Below, piece after piece: positions 48,201 through 59,100 of a stretch of DNA of 64,000 bases. Within the stretch, counting starts at the first letter, position 1. Each line of letters opens with the position of its first letter. A model generated the notes under the pieces. The model had not been told where the DNA came from and did not search any database. It saw nothing but the letters and a program-made list of their open reading frames with translations. A program made the translations under genes and the position numbers. The DNA is from Pelecanus crispus (Eukaryota; Chordata; Aves; Pelecaniformes; Pelecanidae): the NCBI RefSeq assembly GCF_030463565.1, contig NC_134653.1, positions 30,441,150-30,505,149 of the forward strand. The letters are read 5' to 3'.

Positions 48201-51197
48201 CTCCCACAGCGCTATGGAATATGCAAGCTGAAATGAAGAACACAATTGCCCATCTGATTTCAGTTAACTGTACTACTTGAATGAGAATTGCAGTCTGGAG
48301 TAAGAGGTTTAAACTAAATAATTACCTCATTAATCTTTTGGAGTAATTCAGGAACTCCTCCAAGCGTCATAGAGGTCTGCTGGTAGTCCCGATGCTGCAG
48401 AATCATCTGTACCATCTCTGGATCTCCTGTACTGACAGCCTCATGTAAAACTGAAAGAAATGCAGACCCAAGCTAGTTTCAGTTTGCTTTCTGAGCAAAA
48501 TACATAATGTAAAAGCAGCTAAAGTACATCTGCAACTGAAAAGTATTAACACATGACTGCTGTTTTCCACATTATCTTTACCTGTCCATCCCTGCGCATT
48601 CTCTTTAGTTACGTCTGCCTTGTGTTGAAGGAGGACTTTGGCAGATTCTATATAACCCAAGGAAACAGCAAGGTGCAACAAGGTCCGGCCTCGTGGATCA
48701 CGTTGATCAACATCCTGTTGAGTATCCGAGAGAGAAATAATGCTGAAGCTGTCCTATCAAACGCAACTAATCAGAGCACACTGAGAAAAGTTTATATAAA
48801 CAAAGCTTGTCAGTAGTAATCCAGGAGTCAATATTCCCTAGGTATTCCCACGTATCAGTCTGTGGTGCACAGCTGACTCAGTTTTCAAACACTACTGTAC
48901 TGCCCTTCTGCACTCCATACAGTGCAATCTTACTTCCCCACTGAAATAAAAAGAGAAGCAGAACAGGGCCTGTAAAACCGAGACGGTAAGAACTGGTATC
49001 ACTGCAAGACATGACTGAGTTCTTGTTGATGCTTCTCATTTCTTTTTTCCGTAATTATTTCCCCTCCTGTCTCCCTTCAGAACGGGTCTCTTCCAGAAGA
49101 CAGGAGTTCCAGTCTGTGTGCATTGCACCACAGTCAACAGCCTGAAAGCCCAATAGAGCGTATAACATTATACAACATGGGGAGGGGGGGAAGAAAAAAC
49201 AAAAAAGTAACAGGGCATACACCACCAATTTTGTACAGCGTTTTTTGAAAGTATAGAAGCAAATGGTATTTTACAAAGCATCCATTTGACTGACACACAC
49301 AGCACAATGAAGAGTGAGTGCATTTTGTACGTCACTAAAAAAAAGAAAAAAAAAAACTACACAGGCATAAATATCCAAAACATGCAAGCACAACATACTC
49401 ATACCTTACATATTTTTCACTATTAGCTTAGAGATTTGAAACAGAAGAGCATCTATAACTAAAGGAAAAGGGGAAAGTCAATAGCAGAATAAGAAAGGAA
49501 AGTTATTATGCAAGTTAACACGGTTATCTGACAGCATTAAGTTAGAAAGATCACGCACAGAGGAGGGAAAGCTTCATTTTAAAGCATTCTCTTTTCACTT
49601 CTGTGGTGGAATACTGATTAATTTGCTTCCCCACTTCCTACAGCTCCAATGCCTACTGCAGTGACAGGTAAAGGACTCTAAGGCGTCCCTCCCAATTGCC
49701 TTTGCTGCTGTTAACCGGTAACCACACATTCTACCCATCATTTGCCATACCAAGTGCAGCTGGCAAGTGTCTTTTGATTCCCTCACGCACGCCTCCGACA
49801 GCAAGAAGCTTATCCCAAGGAAGCAGGAGGAAACAGATCTTTGGAATACTTTAAAAAAAGAAGTTATTTAAAAGCAGAAAAAGGAAGTAAGAGACAGACA
49901 TATTTGATCTTAACACGTTGCTTGTTTCCTTACAGTATAAAGCCTTTGAGGTCGGAAGCAGCGCTTCACAGGTGTGAACTGCAGCCTCAGACTAACAAGC
50001 AGCAGAATGATCCTTATTTAATTACAAACTTTCACAGGCGAGAACATTATTGAAACAGAAATAAATACACAGAAGCAACTGCGCCAGTAAGGTTGAAGAT
50101 TTTGTTAAGGAATAAGATCACATGAATTAGATAAAAAGTAACTGCATTCCAAAGATTCTCCTAAAAACAGGATGGGAGCATGCTCTAAGCAAGCATTAGT
50201 AAGTTGAGGTGTACCGTTAGAATTGCAGACAGACGATAGTCACTAGTCAGGAGGTGGCACAGCTGATCTTTGGCTCATATACTTGTGGTGTCAGGTATAA
50301 TGTAATTAATATGCTCTGCTTCTGCAAACTATACTCCACACTAGTGAATGTCAGAGCTTTTGTGTAGCATCTCAGCGAGAAGGATGTTTGCTGCTCAAGC
50401 TCTGCTGCAGCTTTTCAGACCATTTCCTTACGTCATTACCAATTTCTCGCTTAGCCGTCCTAGAGAGGGAACAGCTTTGTATTTTTCTGCTCTGCAGCAT
50501 GAAACAATGATCCTTTTTTTTTTTTTTTTTTTTTACCAGAGATGCTGAAAACATTCCAGCCAGTACAAAAACGCTACCCCCACAGTCTTGGACAGCAACG
50601 AATCTGTGAGAACTGCTGGTCCTCAGCAAGCCAGAGGCTGGTTTCATCTTTGGCAGCAGCAGCCACCTTTTCTGCACGTTGACTGCCCATTAAGATAAGC
50701 AGTATTTACTGCTTTTCTGGCACAGAAAAAGTTAACGTCCATCATATCTGCTCTTCCCCATCTGTTTCAATGACTCTCAATGCTTTCTACAGAGCTATTC
50801 TGCAAACCCGCATTCAAACGCTCTGAGCACAGCTTTACAGGTAAGAAGTCAACGTTTAATGTCCAACTACCAAAAAGTGCATTCCTACGCCTTCTTACAT
50901 CACTCCCGCAACCACAAATAAATAGGTAAAGAAGCGCAGCAATCCCACAAGCCCAGCAAACAGACCTGGGAGTACCATCAAGGTTACTTCTCCCTAGAAA
51001 GGCAGTAAGCGAGGGGCACCAAGGCCTGTGCTGTGGCACAAGCTCTTTTGGGGCCACCAGCCCCACAGCAGCCCCTCTGTCACCCGCAGCCCCCCGGTTA
51101 CCTTGTCCTGCAGCTCCTCGTCCAGCCGCCTGTAGTCATTATTCCAGACCAGGACGTGCAGGGGAAACGCGCTGCTGGCCCTGCCAGGGGAACTCAT
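39031..51197 (-). CDS. ANKRD13A: ANKRD13A, ankyrin repeat domain protein 13A, complete coding region
   Basis: Fifteen coding exons join in phase with GT-AG sites to 590 residues, the length I recall for the human protein. The N-terminus ([20 protein letters not shown]) leads into ankyrin repeats (about residues 10-105). The conserved ANKRD13 core follows ([29 protein letters not shown]). The C-terminus holds four ubiquitin-interacting motifs: about 482-499, the ALQES motif across the last junction, DLQLAMELS, and [13 protein letters not shown] at the end. Family knowledge: membrane-associated, binds Lys63-linked ubiquitin on activated receptors such as EGFR and controls their internalisation. 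Start: two adjacent ATGs at 51200 and 51197; the second gives 590 residues and matches the human MSS start. Head-to-head with GIT2 across a shared CpG island. Confidence 0.97.
40032..40096 (-). CDS. ANKRD13A: ANKRD13A coding exon 14
   Basis: Codes [20 protein letters not shown] and Q, plus two bases. Donor GTAACT. Confidence 0.93.
40338..40489 (-). CDS. ANKRD13A: ANKRD13A coding exon 13
   Basis: Residues 453-503, with the first ubiquitin-interacting motif [18 protein letters not shown]. Donor GTAAGT. Confidence 0.96.
41227..41340 (-). CDS. ANKRD13A: ANKRD13A coding exon 12
   Basis: Codes [20 protein letters not shown] and a less conserved linker ending QCDS. Donor GTAAGG. Confidence 0.96.
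41421..41498. repeat. AT-rich TATTTAAATA low-complexity tract
   Basis: Imperfect copies of TTATTTAAATATAT. It lies about 80 bp upstream (in gene direction) of the exon 12 acceptor. Confidence 0.85.
41880..42037 (-). CDS. ANKRD13A: ANKRD13A coding exon 11
   Basis: Codes [20 protein letters not shown] and [19 protein letters not shown]. Acceptor TTAAG, donor GTAACA. Confidence 0.96.
42414..42550 (-). CDS. ANKRD13A: ANKRD13A coding exon 10
   Basis: Codes [20 protein letters not shown], then [17 protein letters not shown] and TIRTQ. Donor GTGAGA. Confidence 0.96.
43447..43505 (-). CDS. ANKRD13A: ANKRD13A coding exon 9
   Basis: Codes [20 protein letters not shown]. The acceptor (ATCTGAAG) has a poor pyrimidine tract; donor GTGAGT. 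Confidence 0.94.
44249..44330 (-). CDS. ANKRD13A: ANKRD13A coding exon 8
   Basis: Codes [20 protein letters not shown] and EEKKRYK. Acceptor TTTTTTAAAG, donor GTAGTT. Confidence 0.95.
45250..45316 (-). CDS. ANKRD13A: ANKRD13A coding exon 7
   Basis: Codes [20 protein letters not shown] and AK. Acceptor TTTTTGTCAG, donor GTAAAG. Confidence 0.95.
46392..46587 (-). CDS. ANKRD13A: ANKRD13A coding exon 6
   Basis: 65 residues: starts [20 protein letters not shown], includes [20 protein letters not shown], ends FE. Donor GTAAGA. Confidence 0.96.
47034..47177 (-). CDS. ANKRD13A: ANKRD13A coding exon 5
   Basis: Codes [20 protein letters not shown] and [20 protein letters not shown], a strongly conserved core. 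Donor GTAAAT. Confidence 0.97.
47847..47892 (-). CDS. ANKRD13A: ANKRD13A coding exon 4
   Basis: A 46-base exon coding [15 protein letters not shown] plus one base. Acceptor TCTCCAG, donor GTAAGA. Confidence 0.95.
48326..48450 (-). CDS. ANKRD13A: ANKRD13A coding exon 3
   Basis: Ankyrin repeat: [20 protein letters not shown] and [19 protein letters not shown]. Donor GTAATT. Confidence 0.97.
48582..48714 (-). CDS. ANKRD13A: ANKRD13A coding exon 2
   Basis: Ankyrin repeat: [20 protein letters not shown] and [19 protein letters not shown]. Donor GTAAAG. Confidence 0.97.
48715..51101 (-). other. ANKRD13A intron 1
   Basis: 2.4 kb with no gene seen. A T-run of about 20 lies near 50515-50534. Confidence 0.6.
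51102..51197 (-). CDS. ANKRD13A: ANKRD13A coding exon 1
   Basis: Codes [20 protein letters not shown] and [12 protein letters not shown]. Donor GTAACC. An acceptor-like CTCTGCAG lies about 10 bases before the ATG pair, so a separate non-coding 5' exon in the CpG island is likely. Confidence 0.93.
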
Positions 51198-51329
51198 CAT
51201 GCCACACACCTGCAGAGCGGGGGAAGCAGGGTGCCTACCCTCACTGTTCCCCCCCTCTTTGTTTTGGAGACCCCACATCACTCAGGCCTTGACGCCTTGA
51301 GCTTCTCCTCTCTGCTGGCACCCACCCGC

Positions 51330-53130
51330 CCCAGGCGTGTGGGGGGAACACTGGGCCACAGCCCCCTACGAACCCTTCACCCCGCTCCAAGGGGTGCCCC
51401 ATGCGAAATCACACTCCCGGGCGCCTCCCCTGCTCCCGGTGCCCCCCCCCAGCCCCACGCTCCCGGGGACCCCCCACCCCCCGAGGCTCTCCCCTGCTGC
51501 CGCGCTCCTCCGCCCCACACACCGGCCTCCCCCGCCGCCTCACCCCCGCCCCCGCGTCCCTCCTTCCCGTCTCTCCAGGGCAGCGGCCGGGACGGACCAC
51601 AGCACGACGGGCCCGGGGGGGGGGGGGGGTGTCCCCCTCGGCTCCCCTCAGCCTGCCGCCACCGCCTGAGCCCACGGAAAGAGGAAGTTGCGGCTCCCCG
51701 CCCACACTACCCCCCCCACCCCCTCGCGGGCGGGCAGATGGAGCGTCCCGCCCGCAAGCTGCCCCATCGCGTCCGTGCGGGGGGGGGGGAGGCCGGGGCG
51801 GCGTTGGGCCGGACGCGGCGCTCAGCGCTGGCGGCTCCTTCTCCTCCCCCGCCTCCACCGAGCGTTGGTCTCGCCCGCCCGCCCTGCCGCCGCCATGGTG
51901 GGTGAGGGCAGGGCTCGATGGAGAGCAGCCTCTTCCGCCAGCCGGCGGGGCCCGGCTTCCGAAACCTCGTTTCTCCCACCTCCCCCTCTGCCCTAGCCGT
52001 GAGGGGACAGCGAGCAGGCTGGCGCAGCCGCCTGCGGGAGGTCTCTGTGCTTCCCCGCAGAAGCGCAAGGCTTCTGCGAAGCAGAGCGCAGCCCGAGGCA
52101 GGCGTCTGCCAGGGACAAACGTGGCCGACGGCGCCGTGGCCGGAGCCTCTCCCGGGCGGACTACCGCCCGCTTGCCAGGAGCGAACATGGCGGCCCGGGG
52201 CCGCCTCGCACCACCCCCGGTCCGCCTGCGGGACGGCGCCCGGCGCTGGCGCAGGCAGCTTGGTGAATAGCGCCGGCGGCGGAGCGGGCGGCGCTGCCGT
52301 GCGCCTGCGCGCTGCCGCCTCGGCTCGGCCGCCTGGCGGGGGCTGGCGGCGGGGACCCGTTAGCGCGGCAGGAAGCGCCCGCTCCCGCCGCCGCGCACCA
52401 TGTCGAAGCGCCTGAGGAGCAGCGAGGTCTGCGCCGACTGCAGCGCCCAGGGTAGGCACCGGCGGCGGCCGGGGCCGCGGCGAAGGCAGCCCCGCGGCCG
52501 GCCGAGCCCATCCCCCGCTCCTCACGCCGGGCAGCGGCGCTTCCCCCCCCCCCCCCGCCCCGGGGCGCTGAGGGGGCGCGGGCAGGTGGCGGCCGTGGGG
52601 GGCGGGAAGCGCGGGGCTCCGCCGGGCCCGCGATGGCCGCCGGGCCGGGCCGGGCACCCCTGCGCGGCGGGGGGGCTCCTGTCAGCCGGGCGGCCGCGGC
52701 TGCCGGCGCGGGGGGAGCGCGGCGCAGCGTCCCGGGGGAAGGCGGTGCTGCCGGCGCGGTTCCGGGGGCGTCGCCGCCTCGTAGCGGCCCCTCGGCGGCG
52801 GGGAGCCGGTTTTGGACGCGTTTTCAGCGGTTTTGTCCGTATCGGCCTTTTTGCGGAGGAGCCGTGCTCGTTGCGAGCGGTGGTGCGCTCAGCCCTCCCC
52901 TGGGCTTGCTGTCCCTCCGGCTCCAAAGCGCTCCGGTCGCTGCCGCCGGGCCCCCTGCCCGCGGGTTCAGCTCCGCGCCCCGGGCCGGCTCCGCCCTGAG
53001 GGGCCAGGCCTGCGGGCAGCGGCCGCGCTCTGGTTCCAAGCAAATCTCAAACTCCTCGGCCTCGAAGGCAGGGAGGCTTGCTTAAAGCAGTCTTCCAGTC
53101 AGGGAGCTACAAGGTGGGCGGAGGGTGTAG
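51330..53130. promoter_or_regulatory. Shared CpG island, divergent ANKRD13A-GIT2 promoter
   Basis: About 1.8 kb of dense CpG between the two start codons (1.2 kb apart) and over GIT2 exon 1. It holds many GGGCGG/CCGCCC boxes, a G-run (51616-51630) and a C-run (52545-52558), and no TATA box. Head-to-head spacing suggests a bidirectional promoter. Confidence 0.85.
52400..52451 (+). CDS. GIT2: GIT2 coding exon 1
   Basis: Residues 1-17, MSKRLRSSEVCADCSAQ, with the first zinc cysteine pair. Donor GTAGGC. Confidence 0.97.
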
Positions 53131-56100
53131 GCTGTGGCGCTGGGCGGGACAGTGGCCATTTCGGGGGGCTTGTGAAGATGAGAGCGGGGCGGCCTTCGGG
53201 GGCATCCCTGATTCTGCTGGGACGTGCCTTGTTCGGAGGGTCAGGGGGAAGTAGAATTTAAACTGAAGTGCATGACTTGCCACACGGCCCGAGTTGAGCG
53301 TAGGTATCCCAGACTTCTCAAGAAAGGGTGTTCTGAAACGCTCTATAGACTGGAAACGTTCAATGAGCAACATATGTTCTGTGTTGACGTGCACGTTGTC
53401 TGTCTTACACTGCAGATAAATTTGGCAGCTTATTGAAACAAATCTTGTTTTTAGAAAATCAGTTGTGTCTCCTTTTCTGACCATCTGTAGTTTTGCTGTT
53501 TCTTATGTTTAAAACTGTCCAGTTTACTACTTTTTTTTTTTTTTAGGAACTGTGTATGTTTGTTATCTGTCTTAGAGTTACGTAGTTTTTGTTGTTTGTG
53601 TTCTGTGCTGCTTCTTCCTATGTAATTACTTAAGTACATACTGAAATGAATTAAAATACTGTAACATAGATAACATTTGAATGGCCAAAAGGTATGATGT
53701 GGGAGAGGGGATAACAACTTCTGTGAAGTGGGGCTTGTGTTTAAAAAAACAACAACAAAAATCCCAAATTAACTCCCAGGGAGTTACTTTTATCTTCATA
53801 GAATTTTGTTTTCACAATAAATGGAGCTTGCATATCTTACGTGGGCAGTTGTCCCCATCTCATACAAGGTAGCGTATCTATGATTTAAACATCAGTCGTG
53901 TTATGACTCTGAGATAAAGCTGTGTTACTGTGTGTGTATTTGTTAAGTTCGTCAGGGCTATGCTGTGTATCAGAATCACTGTTAGGGTAATCTTGTAAGC
54001 CGGCCTTTTATTTCGTTGTGTTGTGACATTATAGCATAGTCAGATGTTTACTTGATCTTGGTGAAGAAATCTGCTGGCTTATCTATATATATAAAGAAAT
54101 CTTAACTTAATCCTTTCTTAAATTAAAAAAAAAAATCAAACCCTTCCTTTACTTAAACCAAAGAGAATTTGTCAGAGGGGCATTTGGGAGCTGCTACGTG
54201 TGCAGCTGTGTCAGGAAGTGTGTGGGGGGACTGCAGCCTTTTCACCCACATCAGGTGTAGCAAGTGCAGGATGCCAGACTGCTGGAATAATTAGTACTTG
54301 CACCTTGAACTTCATCGATACACGTTTTGTTTCTACGGCGAAGTATGAATAGTTGTCTCTTACGTGAAGTGATTTTACGTGTACTTTTCTGGTACACTTC
54401 CTATTCTCAGGCAGGAGTTCACTGTTCACACGGTTCAGGCTTGTCTTCATCACGCTTCCTGTTTTGAATCACTCTGCCATGTTCCTGAAAACAGATTTGA
54501 CCTATCTTTCTAGCTTCTCTCCTGTTGTATTTTGGTATCAGCTTAAGCATATTTTGATTGTGTCCATAACTGGTTCTCTTTTAAAAATCATTCAAATAAA
54601 TTCCAGCACAAACAATTACATTTAATCCTGAAATACCAATTTTCCCATAACCTGACAGCTCTCTCTCTGTATCTTCAGACTGTCTACCACTATGTTCCTT
54701 CTCCCTTTCCCGTCCCCATCTGTTACTTGGGAACAAGTAAATGGTACCAAGCCAGGTATGAATTGAATCGAGGGGCTACAAATCGTTGTGCAGTTTCATT
54801 GAAAAAAAACCTCTTTCAGTTAAACCAGTGTGACTTGGAAAACAGGTTGCAGTGCTTAACTTCCCACTGCTTTTTGATCGGTCTGCTATCTGTCATGTGC
54901 ACGGTCAAATCCTCTCTGTTCCGGATCATTCAGGCTCCTGAACCCGGGCCTGAGCTGCCGTCGGTCCTCTCTCTGGCCTCCCCAACACTTAGTAGGAGCA
55001 AAGAGCGTGGCCCATTGTCCTGAACTTTTCAGTTCCCTTGCCGAATCTGTCTGTTGTGTTTCCTTTTGTTTTTACGTTACTGTCGTCTTATTTTGCATCA
55101 CACCATCCACATTTCCAATGATGCCAGTTTTTGACAGATTCTATGTAAACATGGACTCTTTCATCAATGTCCTTTCTTTTAAGTAGAACATACAAGCTGA
55201 AATTACAAGCAAGGCCTCAGCTTTTTATCTTCAGAAGAATTTTAAAGCACCGTTCGTGCTATGAAATGATCAAATAAACAGTATTTGACTTCACTGTGGC
55301 TACACGGCCATTGTTTGGAGCCAGTTAAGTTAGGTATTTGGGTGGATGTAAAGAAAAAAAACTGATGATGACTTAGTCAAAACAGAGTGAGACTCACAAA
55401 CAGCCTGTAACTAGTGATTGAAATGAGAGGTAATGGCTTTCAGAAGAATCCTATTAGTTTATGAATGAGTGTGTGATAAGGTTGTCTGTAATGAAAAGGG
55501 ACTGGGCTCATTAATCTGGAAGGCTGCCTCCAGTCTTGGGTTGTTAGGTTAGCACTAATGCATCTCATTTCATTGGTATTTTTTTCCTTCTTAGAAGTGA
55601 AAGTTGTTAAAATAATGCAATGATTTAATAAGGAGGTTGCGTGCTTGTTATTAATTTGTTTTTTAAATTAGGATAGGGTTTTTTTCTAAAACATAGGCTT
55701 TAATTTGGCTCTGGGCTGTGATAGTTATCATCTGTGAATAGATGCTCCCATCCCTCATGGCCTGTGGTTCAAACAGGTTTGCCTACATTGCCTTCAGCAC
55801 ACACACAACATCAACTCTGCTTAAAAACCACAAGTATGATCAAATCTCATGTTTCAGGGATTCACTAAATTTATTGCATGGGTCAGAGAAGACTTTTTTT
55901 TTTTTTATGATGCACAATTGCTTAGATGTATTCTGACAGGATGCAGAAGATCCCTTATCAGATACCAAGCTTGTGTTGTACTCACTTATTTAGCCTCAAA
56001 CTTTTATCTCTGAATTTGAAATTAAGAAGAATTTTCCAAAATGGAAGAGATCTTGAATTCCAGTTTCTTTATCCTAGGATGTGCTAGATCTGAAGATCTG

Positions 56101-59100
56101 TCTTGCTACTCAGTTGCCTGTACTGCAGGGTTCTTGGCACATTGAGTTTCACATGTCACTGACAGAAAACTGGAGTTTCTGCTGAAGACTGAGCTAAGAG
56201 CAGCGGAGGGACCTCAGTTTAATATCCTGCTGTGCATATATTCAGTTTCAATCTGATGTAACATTCCTACTCAGTTTTACACTTTTTGATGTTTGAAGCT
56301 ACAGAATAGCTAGTATGTATTATTTACTACTTCTGCCTTCCATCAGTTTTCTTTCTATGGCTTCAGTTTTTGGATCTGTTCAGAGTTGAAGTGAATTTGC
56401 TTGACAGTTTTTGATGTTACTGAGCCTTTTACAGAGCCTTTAACTTGGCACATACGTTATCTTGCTGTTTTTTTTTTTCTCACTGTGACACTCGAGCATT
56501 GTCATTATTTAATGCGGAAATTAAAAAACATTGTAATAATATAGAACTGAAGACCGAGTAGTATGTGAAAAAGCATGACTACTATTACCATTTTTTATTC
56601 ATAGACTTCTGAGTTTTTCCGAAGCAGGTAGGTGCTATTGTTAGAAATATTTCTGTAGGACTCTGCTACACACATGTAAGCACTTCAAGAAGGTAATAAA
56701 TTTAGCGTCCTGTTACGCTTGCAAAGGAAAGTATTCTATTTTCATAGGAAGAACTGCAAACAGTGGGGCTTTTTCCAGAGTTTCCACAGCAGGTCTCCTT
56801 GCTGTCCTAGGACTCCTACATCCCCAGTAAGTGCGAGGACTGTTATTTCCCCAGCATCCCAAGGCCTAGCAAGGTTGTAATATTTACAAGCTCATATAAT
56901 GGCTAAGCAGTAAAGCTAAGGTTAGAAGGCAGGGCTCCTCATTTTAGACCCTGTGTTTGAAATTCAAGGTCATGTTGCCTTCTGTGTTGTAATTAATGTT
57001 TGGGTGGGGTTTTTTTTTTTTCAGATCCTTGCTGGGCATCTATAAACAGGGGGATTCTGATCTGTGATGAGTGCTGTAGTGTTCATCGAAGTTTGGGGCG
57101 TCATATCTCTCAAGTGAGACATCTCAAGCATACACCATGGCCTCCAACACTCCTGCAGGTAAGTAAAACTGTGTCTTCCTTTGTTAAAACTAGATATATT
57201 AAATTCTTAAACTTTTTTTTTTAATGGAATTTAAATTGCCAAGCTTTTGCTTGAGTGAGGCTGGTCCTTTTAAACTTTCTTTTTCTAAGTTAGTTTCCTT
57301 TTATTTCTCTGTTTTGCCATGATGGACCACTAAAATCAGAATCGTCTATGCCTTTTTAATTTGATACCTTTGTTTTGGAAGGTCACCTTCGACTTTTCTT
57401 TCAGACTTCTGCAATGCATTGGCTTCAACCTAAATTTTCAATATATAGCAAGCATCTCTTCAGTAGAGCTGCTGTTGGGAAGAGTAGCGAATTTTAAGGG
57501 AGTTCTTACTACATTCCACACAATAACCTCCTAGGCCTGTGCCTGGTTCTCATATCCCAGTAGGTTATGGGTACTGGCACACAGAATATGAATCTCCTTT
57601 GGCTTGCTGTCCACTTGAGAATAATTATAGCTATTTGATTACTCAGTCTATGCAGCTAGCAGCAAAATTTCTTTACTGCCTGTTTGTATACACTTTGGAT
57701 TTCAGATGGTTGAAACACTGTATAATAATGGTGCTAACTCCATATGGGAACATTCATTGTTGGACCCTGCCTCTGTTATGAGTGGAAGGCGCAAAGCAAG
57801 CCCACAGGATAAAGTGCAGTAAGTGGAAAATTACAGAATTTTTATTTTTGTAGACATGTGATTGTTTTATTCAGCAGTGACAGAGGCAGCAAGATGTCAA
57901 TGGGAGCCTATATATATTTTGTTGCTGGAAGAGAACAGGAGTAAACTAGTTGTTCGCGGTTGTTTGGGGTTTTTTTTTTTAAATTCCCAATGATTAATTT
58001 TTTAAAAATGTATTGTAAAAATGGAAATACATTGCATGAATTCTCTGAACTATTGATTCCTGACCTCTAGCTTTGAATAGTGAGGACCTTTACTTGAATT
58101 TGAATCAAAAGACTTTTAATTCTCATGCCACGTGCTTCAGTTAACTGAATGCTGCTAATAAGATTGAGTTTGGTTGATGAATTAAAAAAAAAATTGAGAG
58201 ATTTCTGTCACTGAATATGGTGTGTCATTTTAAAATGTAAATAACTGCATATAGCAAGTATAAATCTTAAGTTGGCATAATTTTAGGTTCAATGTTTACT
58301 TCTAAGAAATATACACTACATCCCAGAGTCTGCAGATATTTTGGTGTCTGTAACAAAAGTGTGCTCTGTATAGTTAGACGGTCTGCACTGGCTTGTTTGG
58401 TTTTTTCATGACCATATTTTTCCATTTCTAGCTTTGCTAACTAGTAGCATGCAAAGATCTAATGCAGTGTTCACTTGTGAATTTTTCTAGAGCATCTGTA
58501 TTATTGTGAAAGCACTAATATTTATTTTCTTTCCCTTCTGTTGCTTGGGTTTCTCTTTACAGTCCCAATAAAGCAGAATTCATTAGAGCTAAATATCAAA
58601 TGTTAGCATTTGTTCATCGTTTGCCATGCCGTGAAGATGACAGTGTTACTGCCAAAGATCTTAGTAAGGTTAGTATGTTTTTTCTGGCAGTCTGCAGAAG
58701 CTAAAACTTGTGTGTAACAGAACAGTGAAACCTGACTGGATTAAATTAGTTGCTTTTGACTTGAGATAACTATTGCTGTTCTTCAGCACTATTACATAAA
58801 CAAATACAGCTTGACATTAACTTGAAGCCACTTTTTTGGGGTAATGTATATGGATACTGGAGATGTGGATGGTTGAGAGGCATCAATTTAGGTTAACTTG
58901 GAGAAAAACGTTTACACAGCAACAATTCTTGCATACCTCTTCCTAAAAGCATGGCTGAAAAAACAAATGCTGAATCACAGGTTTTGCCTCTGTATTAAGT
59001 ACAATCCTGCTTCTTTTTCAGCAACTTCATTCCAGCGTAAGGACAGGGAATCTGGAGACGTGTTTGCGATTGCTCTCCTTAGGAGCCCAAGCCAACTTCT

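Noticed and set aside
51033-51905. 290-codon and neighbouring frames in the ANKRD13A-GIT2 CpG island
   Set aside because: GC-driven proline-rich frames opposite ANKRD13A exon 1; no family similarity.
51895-51912. Kozak-like ATG followed by GTGGGTGAGG, a possible alternative GIT2 first exon
   Set aside because: The GT directly follows the ATG, but nothing else supports splicing from here. The established GIT2 start at 52400 joins in phase.
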